Source: Candidatus Pacearchaeota archaeon (GTDB lineage: Archaea; Nanoarchaeota; Nanoarchaeia; Pacearchaeales; GW2011-AR1). Taken from it: a stretch of DNA of 23,123 nucleotides. Position numbers and translations under genes: made by a program. Below, piece by piece: positions 14,001-20,000 of this stretch (positions are counted from its first letter, which is position 1; every line of letters begins with the position of its first letter). The DNA lies in assembly GCA_002690445.1 (NCBI GenBank), contig NZER01000296.1:1-23123 (forward strand). Reading direction: 5' to 3'. The notes beneath the pieces were generated by a model. The model saw nothing but the letters and a program-made list of their open reading frames with translations, had not been told where the DNA came from and searched no databases.

Positions 14001-17000
14001 GGAAAATGACATCAAGACATTAAACGTAGCCGGTAACAGACACTCCCCGGACAATGGCGTATTCAAAAAAGCCAAGGACACCTTGACCGAAGCTCTCAGC
14101 GGAGAGCCCGTCACTCAAAAAACAAAGGCCGAGGAGGCCGAGGAATCCAACCTTTTCGATTTCGAAACAGGCAAACCGATCGAGCCCAAGGCCGAGCCGA
14201 AGACCGATAACAAAATCTCTGAGGTCAAAGACCCGACCATTAGCCAAGCATTCAATCCGAATATTTGGGGGGACAAGCTTAGCTGGTGGAACAACCGATC
14301 CAAAAAGGATTACTTACTCGCCCTGGACGCCGCCCGTGCATCGGCCGCTTACGGCAAACAGATTGGAAACAAGCCCTATCCGAAGGCTCGCAAAGCGGGC
14401 AAAGCCGGGGACGAAGTAACACAGCCCAAGGAGACCGGAATTTATTTCCAGACCGAACAGCCCACTACTCTTGCCCAGCTTGCCATGTTCCGCCTGAAAA
14501 TGCTCGACCGGGAAAACAAGGTGACGGGCAGACCATTGACCAGTGCAACTGTTGACTCCCTTCGCCTGGCGGAATTGACTATTTATCAAAACGCCATGGG
14601 TCGAAGCTTCGAGCTTCTGGACGATCGAAATACCAATGGCGTAAAGGTCCAACGTATTCTCAACCTTGTCGAGCGTCGTGCCGCTCTTCTCGAACAAGAT
14701 ATTAGAAGGATTGAGAAAGAGACCGAGGCGGAGGTCCAAGCTCAAGCCGAAGCCGGGTCGCAGATATTCAGCCCATCCAAGCAAGACATGCTTGAGCGCA
14801 TGAAGACCACTCTTTTGAATCTGGTATTCGATCCATTCGCCTGGGGTGACCAAGCTGAAGAAACCGGTGGATTGTTCCCTCAGCTTCACAGTGGCAAGAC
14901 GTGGACGGGAGCCCTGACGGAATACTTGTTCTACACTGATCGCGAAGAAGTGATGGGTAAAATCCTGGACGATTGGAAAGCCAAGATTGCACAGGACAAA
15001 GGAGATGCCACGCCCACACCCAAGAGCTATGGATTTTTTGACCTCATTAACGATGACTTGCTCCTTAGAAAGCTCAGGAATCTGAGCAGTGGACAGTCTG
15101 AATTCGTTACGGCATCCGATCCCGACGCCGTTCAGACCGAAGAGATAACCAAGGAATTGGAAGGCCGTCTTGAAGAGATGACCGCACTCCGTGCAGAGTT
15201 CCAAGCAAAACTCGAACAGGCCTTGGCCGATCGTCAAAAGGGGTTGAAAAAGGAAAATTTGGAGCGGCTCAAATTGGTGGGCAAGAATGGAAAGCCTCTC
15301 GATCCCGAAAAATACGTATTTCACAAGCCCCAAGAGAATGGGAACGAAGAAATTCGAACTGTTCCGAAACGAAAGGGGGAGCGACCATTTCTCAGAAGAA
15401 ATGCGGATGAAGGAATTCCCGTATTCAGCATGTTCTCCGCCGCCCGCCGGAATAACCTGAGCGAGGATGTAGATATAAACAAGAGCAGCCTGGGTGCATC
15501 CGAACTTGCCGATCCTAATATTGCCTGGGCTATCGAGCAGAGAATCCGCGAAGAATTTACACGCGAACCTCCTCCGGGAATCGTTATCGAAATGCCCGGA
15601 TCCAAGAAGGGATCCACCGTCCGGATCCGTCGTGAATACTCTCAGGCTAACCCCGACGGTATTTGGAAATACGACTCATCCAATAGAAAGATTCCCAAAA
15701 GCCGGGAAGCCGTAGCGGATGAAGCATACCAAAAATATGTACTTGAAGGAGCTCAAGAACTGGACGATCAAATACGGGAAGGTTTGACCTCGGCCAATAG
15801 CGTAAGCCCGGCTCAATTCGCCAACTATATTTTTAGCAGCCTCGAAAAAACGAGTGATCTGACCAAGATCATGACGAACTTGCAATTCATGCCGTCGTCT
15901 AAGGTTGGAAAGTACAACGTCACACCCGAAGCGAAAGAACTCAAGCAATTGCCCGGTGGTCTTGCCAGTGGCCTGCTTCCATACGTTTGGTTTGATTTCA
16001 TCAAGAAAGCTTATGATTTGCTCGGTCTTGATCCGGAATCCGTAAATGAAGCCTCCGGCGGCGAATGGAATTACGACGGAGATACCTTCATTGTGAATGG
16101 CGAACGCGTAGCCTCCGCTATGTTCCTCACCGAAACACCCGATCCGAAAGTAATGGCCGAAACCGCAATTCCCGTAATTCAAAGAATTGCGGATGCTGGC
16201 CGATTGGCGATTAACGAGAGTGCTGAAAAGACCCAAGCCCAGGGCCAGCTCAAACAGGCCGACATGCAACTTTACGGTTCCCCGATCGAGGACGAATTAG
16301 CCTCCGCGATCGACGAGAACGTATCCGATGCCGATCCCGAGACCACATCCGGTAAGGTCACTCAAGACGACCTGAACCGCGAGCGCACGGAAGAGACGGG
16401 AGCATTTAAGGATTCCAAGGAAGAAGGCATACATGCCGATCTGGGTGTTGAATTCAAGCAGACCGAGAACTCCAAACCTTTCTTATATACTTGGGGCCTG
16501 AATAAAGAATCCGCGGCTAAGGCGGAAGATCTGACTAACCGGATTCAAAGTTCCGAAAAAGAAGAAGCTGAAATTCGGTCAACAAATCCTAAGAAGGCCA
16601 ATATTCTCAAATCCCGGATCAATGGATTGAAATTGCAACTTGAAAGATTGCCCGGCAAGAGGGAGAAAATTGACAGACAGGACAGATTTCCGTTGGTAGT
16701 CGATGAGCCCCCCTCGATTACAAAAGTACAGACTCTTCTCAAACCGGGCGATCGAATTCTCTCGATTCAAGAGGTCGGCGGCAATCCCCGGGACATAGAT
16801 CTACGCTCTAGCGATTTTAAAGAAGCCAAGGCCAGACTTACAGAATTCCTATCCGAGACTACAATGGGCGAAGGTACGGTTCTTGAAATCACCGTACTCC
16901 CCGAAGGCGCTAAAAAACAAACTGTTCGAAAATACAGCCTGAAGCCTCCGGTTCCGACTGAGCAGAAGACCGAGCAGAAGACCGAGCAGAAGACCGAGCA

Positions 17001-20000
17001 GAAGACTGAGCAGAAGACCGAGCAGAAGACCGAGCAGGAGACCGAGCAGGAGACTGAGCAGAAGACCGAGCAGAAGACCGGACTTGATCCTTTGACCGAG
17101 GATTCAGCCGAGTGGAAAGACTTCTTGGCGGGCGAGGTGACCGAAGAAAGAATGCGGGACATCGTTCGCAAATCAATTGTCGATCGGGAAAGCATATCAT
17201 CGCAGGAAACGGCGATATTCATCGACGACTCCCCGAAAGTCTCCGATCTTCGAAACAAGATAATAGAAGAGTTCAAGAACGATCCCGATCTTCAAGAGGG
17301 ATCGGACAGCGACCTTGTATTTAAGCTAGCCGGAGAGTGGGAAGGCTTGTTTCAGTTGGAGCCTATACCGCTGGGTAAGGATGATTTCATGCAGAGCGGG
17401 AAGAAAGAGGTATCCGTAGAAGGTAAGTCTTCCCATGTGGTTGATTACAACGGCCGACTGATCGTAGTCGTTGATGTAGGCGGAATAAAGCTACCGTTTT
17501 GGAAATCCACGGGAACTGGAGGAAAAGACAAAAACTTGGCGCCTCCCGGCCAGTGGTTCCCATTCTTTGGTATTGGAAAGGATGGATGGATCAATAAGTC
17601 ACGCACCAAGATTCTTGGCCAATATTACGGGGTTCCCGAATTTCGTGCCGCCGCCAAAGCACTCGATGAATACATGGGTCCGGATGTCATGCCTGCGGGA
17701 ATGACTTTTAAGGAACCTGTTCCGATGGTTGACGCCATGGGTGAATCCACGGCCGTAGAGGCCCTCAATCAATTTGTTGCGGATGCTCTGGGCCAGCCCA
17801 AGTTTACTCCTCAGACCTTAAGTGGGGAGGGTGCTAGCCGGCACATTCTCAAAACCGCACAAAGTATCGCGAGAAAACTTCCTTACTCAACGCTCACAAA
17901 AGCTCAATTGGACAAGATGGCGAGCCTGGTAAAACCCGATGATTTGACCATCATGTCCACCTCCTTTGACGGCTCGGTCGTCGATGTTTCCCAGATCCAC
18001 AACCAAAGCCGTTTTCAGACAAATAAACCAGAAGGCGCTTGGTTTAGTCGAGGTCTGGACTGGATGGGATTTATAGACACAAACGGGTACGACAACTTTC
18101 AAAAAGGCCGGCTTTGGACGGTCGAACTTTCCGACTCCGTGCTTAGGCTCAGAACACAGGGAGAGATGGACGATTTTATCTCCAAGTATTTAAGGGATGA
18201 ATTCGCCCCCCAAATTGACGAGTGGGATCCCAATGCTAGTTCTGAGTGGAAAACTGAGAACCTAGTGGACTGGGGTAAAGTCTCCAAAGATTACGACGGT
18301 ATATGGATAGATATTGGTGAGCCGGAATATTACTCTGGCAAGGAAGGTAAGGGATTTGAAGAACATGACAAAGCCAACGATGCCCGGTATGAAGAACTTC
18401 ACAAGTCTTGGGAAAAGGCTGAAAAAGACGGTAACCCCCGAGGGAAAATTATTTCAGTAGGGTATAAGATAGCAAGAGGGTGGGATGTAAGCAGCGGAGC
18501 AATTTGGAGACCCTCCGGATTGAAAAAGGCAACGTTGGTGAGCGATCCGTACGGTAAAAAAGCTGGCTTTGAGCCTAGCTCGGATGCATCCATAGCCCTC
18601 GGCTCAAGCGTTAATTTAAAGAAGGGCTCAACATACAGTCTCTCGTCCCACGCACCCGACGTTGATCTGAATGAGCATGTATCCTTGCTCTCGCGGATGG
18701 GTGCCAAGGAACTGGGCGAGAATTGGGAAGAGCTTAGGGATCGTGTAAAACACGCGATGCCCGGTGCACACGCCGACTTTATTTCAGCTTTCGTAAATAT
18801 CGCCGACGCCTCCTCCCGCGTGGTGGAACAATTTCTCAAGGATTCCAAGATCGATGATCGAAAACTTCTCGATCGATTGGACATTCGCGGACTCTGGCAT
18901 CAGTACTATGGAAAGACGGACGAGGTCGTAAAACAAGCCTATCTCCGTTTCATGCAACCCGTCGAGGACGCTCTCAGGAAGCATGGAGTATCCCTTGAAG
19001 ATTTTGGCCAGTACCTTATCGCGCGCGCCGCACCGAGCAGGAACATCCGCCTGAAGAACATGTATAAGGAAGAATTGGCCGGAGCGACAAAAGAGAGCGA
19101 TATCAAGCTCCTGACCAAACTTCTCGAAAAGCACGGGGACAACCTGAGCGGTATTAGTACGGAGGATGCCATAAAGGTGGTCAAGGACATGGAGACGGGC
19201 ACCACGAAAGAACTCAAGAAGTTCCAAAATTTTCTTCAAGACTCGAGCAATCCATTGCAGCTCTTTTACGAAATGAATCGTGAAGCCCTTCAACACAAAT
19301 CCGAGTCCGGATTGATTCGCTCGACCCAGGATGACAGGCCGGGCAACTCATCCGATATTGATGAATACGATGCCATGATCAAAGCATCCTCGTTCTTTGA
19401 CTGGAAGAAGAACGGATCGAAATACATCCATCAATGGGACGGGAAGGACAGCAATTACTCATATGCACCGATGCAAGGATTCGAGGGCGAGGGCGATGGA
19501 AAGCTCTGGGATGCGGAGAGTGCATTTCAGGTGATGGGAAAATCAAGTACCGCGGCCGGGAAGGGATGGGACCAGCCCAAGCATAAGTTCATGCAGAAAG
19601 GTGCATTTGGTCGATTGAACAAAAGTGGCGAATCAAAGACCACGATCACGGACAGCGAGGGAAATAAGCAAGCGGTCGGTCCTGACCCCAAGCTCGTTTT
19701 CATGACCGCTCAGGAACAATATTTTGACGGAGCTATTCGAAGCCATAAGAACGAGGTTTCCCAAGCATACGGACTGGCATTTGAAATCATACGTGCCGTT
19801 GCATACCCGAACGAGAAGCTTGAAACAATGGAAGGATTCCCTCCATTCGAGCTCAAAACGGAAGTGCCCGATTTATGGAATCGTATGCAAAAGGACGAGA
19901 CCATTAGTCAAAAGGCGAGGGAGATGTTCGAGGGTGACAATGCAGTATTCGAAAAGGAATTTCGCCCACTCCAAGAGAAACAAGATTACCAGATCGAAAC

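Noticed and set aside
14314..15333. Antisense open frame of 339 codons within the giant gene
   Set aside because: It lies wholly opposite a clearly coding region, has no ribosome binding site or recognisable domain, and long antisense frames are expected from the codon bias here.
16767..17276. Antisense frame with a CSVF-type repeat
   Set aside because: The repeat is only the reverse translation of the TEQK minisatellite on the + strand.
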